Assembly (NCBI RefSeq): GCF_002222615.2
Contig: NZ_CP022412.2
Span: forward strand, 2,542,001-2,606,000
Direction: 5' to 3'
DNA length: 64,000 nucleotides
DNA from: Bacteroides caccae
GTDB taxonomy: Bacteria > Bacteroidota > Bacteroidia > Bacteroidales > Bacteroidaceae
The notes under the pieces were generated by a model. The model made no database searches, was not told the origin of the DNA, and saw only the letters and a program-made list of their open reading frames with translations. A program made the translations under genes and the position numbers. This document shows, in pieces, positions 62,464-64,000 of the stretch. Within the stretch, counting starts at the first letter, position 1, and every line of letters starts with the position of its first letter.

Positions 62464-64000
62464 ATGAAAGTTACTTTTTTTATAGATAGGCCGGTTTTCT
62501 CGGCTGTAATTTCTATTGTGATAGTGATTGTCGGAATTATCGGTCTGACAATGCTTCCGGTGGACCAATATCCGCAGATCACGCCTCCGGTAGTGAAAAT
62601 CAGTGCCTCATATCCGGGTGCCAGCGCACTTACCGTGTCACAAGCGGTAGCTACTCCGATTGAGCAGGAAATCAACGGTACACCGGGAATGCTTTATATG
62701 GAATCAAATAGCTCTAACTCTGGAGGTTTCTCGGCAACGGTTACTTTTGATGTATCTGCTGATCCGGATTTGGCGGCAGTTGAGATTCAGAATCGTGTGA
62801 AGCTAGCTGAATCCCGTCTTCCGGCAGAAGTGATTCAAAATGGTATTTCAGTAGAAAAACAGGCTCCTAGTCAATTAATGACGCTCTGTCTGACTTCTAC
62901 TGATCCGAAGTTTGATGAAATCTATTTGAGTAACTTCGCTACAATCAATGTGCTTGATGTGATTCGCCGTATCCCGGGAGTAGGACGCGTTTCTAATATT
63001 GGTAGCCGTTATTACGCCATGCAGATATGGGCACAACCCGATAAGTTGGCAAATTTTGGGTTGACCGTACAGGATTTACAAAATGCTTTGAAAGATCAGA
63101 ACCGTGAATCTGCGGCAGGTGTATTAGGACAGCAACCGGTGGAAGGATTGGATATTACTATTCCTATCACTACTCAGGGACGTCTTTCCACTGTCGGACA
63201 GTTCGAGGATATTGTAGTACGTGCCAATGCTAACGGTTCTATTATCCGATTAAAAGATGTGGCACGCGTGTCGTTGGAAGCTTCTTCTTATAATACAGAG
63301 AGTGGGATCAATGGAGAGAATGCTGCTGTACTTGGTATCTATATGTTACCGGGTGCTAACGCAATGGAAGTGGCCGAGAGAGTAAAAGAGGCTATGGATG
63401 AAATTAGCGAGAACTTTCCGGAAGGATTGAGTTATGAGATTCCATTTGATATGACGACTTATATCTCCGAATCTATTCACGAAGTATATAAGACTTTGTT
63501 TGAAGCATTGGTGCTGGTAGTATTGGTGGTATATCTGTCTTTGCAAAGCTGGCGTGCAACGTTGATTCCGATTGTGGCAGTTCCTATCTCGTTGATTGGT
63601 ACTTTCGGATTCATGTTAATATTCGGTTTCTCGTTAAATATATTGACATTACTCGGATTGATTCTTGCTATTGGTATTGTCGTGGATGATGCGATTGTGG
63701 TGGTGGAAGGTGTGGAACATATAATGGAAACGGAACATCTAAGTCCTTATGAAGCTACCAAGAAAGCAATGAACGGACTTGCCAGCGCTTTGATTGCTAC
63801 CTCATTGGTGTTGGCTGCAGTATTCGTTCCGGTTAGTTTCCTGAGTGGAATTACGGGACAGTTGTATCGTCAGTTTACGGTGACTATCGTGGTGTCCGTA
63901 CTTATTTCTACAGTGGTTGCTTTGACACTGAGTCCCGTGATGTGTTCGTTAATATTGAAGCCGGATAGTGGAAAGAAAAAAAATATTATTTTTCGGAAGA
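62464..64000 (+). CDS. RND efflux permease (AcrB/MexB type, partial, C-terminus beyond window)
   Basis: 512 codons are visible from ATG 62464 (MKVTFFIDRPVFSAVISIVI). The HAE1 hallmark is MLPVDQYPQITPPVVKISAS and GNTS-like pore loop sequences. The TM4 proton relay is GIVVD408-D409-AIVVVEGVEH, with both Asp residues as in AcrB (407/408). This separates it from the two Asp-Asn RND proteins at 50145 and 53258. It forms a pump with the adaptor just upstream. An outer-membrane channel gene probably follows beyond the edge. Confidence 0.93.
   Translation, partial: MKVTFFIDRPVFSAVISIVIVIVGIIGLTMLPVDQYPQITPPVVKISASYPGASALTVSQAVATPIEQEINGTPGMLYMESNSSNSGGFSATVTFDVSADPDLAAVEIQNRVKLAESRLPAEVIQNGISVEKQAPSQLMTLCLTSTDPKFDEIYLSNFATINVLDVIRRIPGVGRVSNIGSRYYAMQIWAQPDKLANFGLTVQDLQNALKDQNRESAAGVLGQQPVEGLDITIPITTQGRLSTVGQFEDIVVRANANGSIIRLKDVARVSLEASSYNTESGINGENAAVLGIYMLPGANAMEVAERVKEAMDEISENFPEGLSYEIPFDMTTYISESIHEVYKTLFEALVLVVLVVYLSLQSWRATLIPIVAVPISLIGTFGFMLIFGFSLNILTLLGLILAIGIVVDDAIVVVEGVEHIMETEHLSPYEATKKAMNGLASALIATSLVLAAVFVPVSFLSGITGQLYRQFTVTIVVSVLISTVVALTLSPVMCSLILKPDSGKKKNIIFRK

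Overview
The window is chromosomal DNA of a Bacteroides species, most likely near B. thetaiotaomicron. Four things point there. There is a SusC-type receptor behind an ECF sigma/FecR pair. The Ser-type sulfatase is accompanied by an anaerobic sulfatase-maturating enzyme that closely resembles the B. thetaiotaomicron one. The start sites are preceded by the Bacteroides -7 element TAnnTTTG (about sixteen examples). A Bacteroides-type tyrosine recombinase sits next to an invertible promoter. No rRNA, tRNA, CRISPR array, IS element or prophage was seen.

Layout. 1-4968 (minus): sulfatase, ECF sigma, FecR anti-sigma and the N-terminal two-fifths or so of a SusC/TonB receptor, a glycan-sensing and uptake unit cut by the window edge. 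5165-7453: two thioredoxins, a glycosyltransferase and a HicB-like mini-protein. 7528-13126 (minus): the sulfatase-maturating radical SAM enzyme followed by two S46 dipeptidyl-peptidases whose S1 residues (Gly, Arg) predict a DPP7/DPP11 pair. 13290-37810: mostly housekeeping genes. These are SbcCD, Mfd, a long minus-strand operon (GT2, PyrC, MetH-activation domain, ECF sigma, membrane anti-sigma, phosphoesterase), YgiQ, a TusA-like protein without its cysteine, a golvesin/amidase-like protein, a NagB-LmbE fusion whose NagB active site is mutated, a nitrilase-family amidase and acyltransferases.

38001-42815: a phase-variation module. A tyrosine recombinase lies beside a 247-bp segment bounded by perfect 22-bp inverted repeats. 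Each repeat is a recombinase-like dyad (TGTTAC-N7-GTAACA). The segment carries one consensus promoter, which in this assembly points away from the three downstream genes (a two-gene YjbH-like outer-membrane pair and a surface lipoprotein), so they appear OFF.

43287-58701: a seven-gene plus-strand operon mixing ABC and RND export: ABC ATPase, ABC permease with a peptidase-like domain, TolC, membrane-fusion lipoprotein, RND permease, a 1571-residue RND permease fused to an ABC ATPase, and a small ABC permease. In the fusion, the ATPase's first strand is separated from its Walker A region by about 175 residues containing four predicted membrane helices. This is the most unusual item in the window. 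58731-64000: a patatin/outer-membrane-barrel protein (minus) and a conventional AcrAB-type adaptor and pump (plus), the pump cut by the window end.

All calls come from reading the sequence and remembered family motifs; no database search was run.
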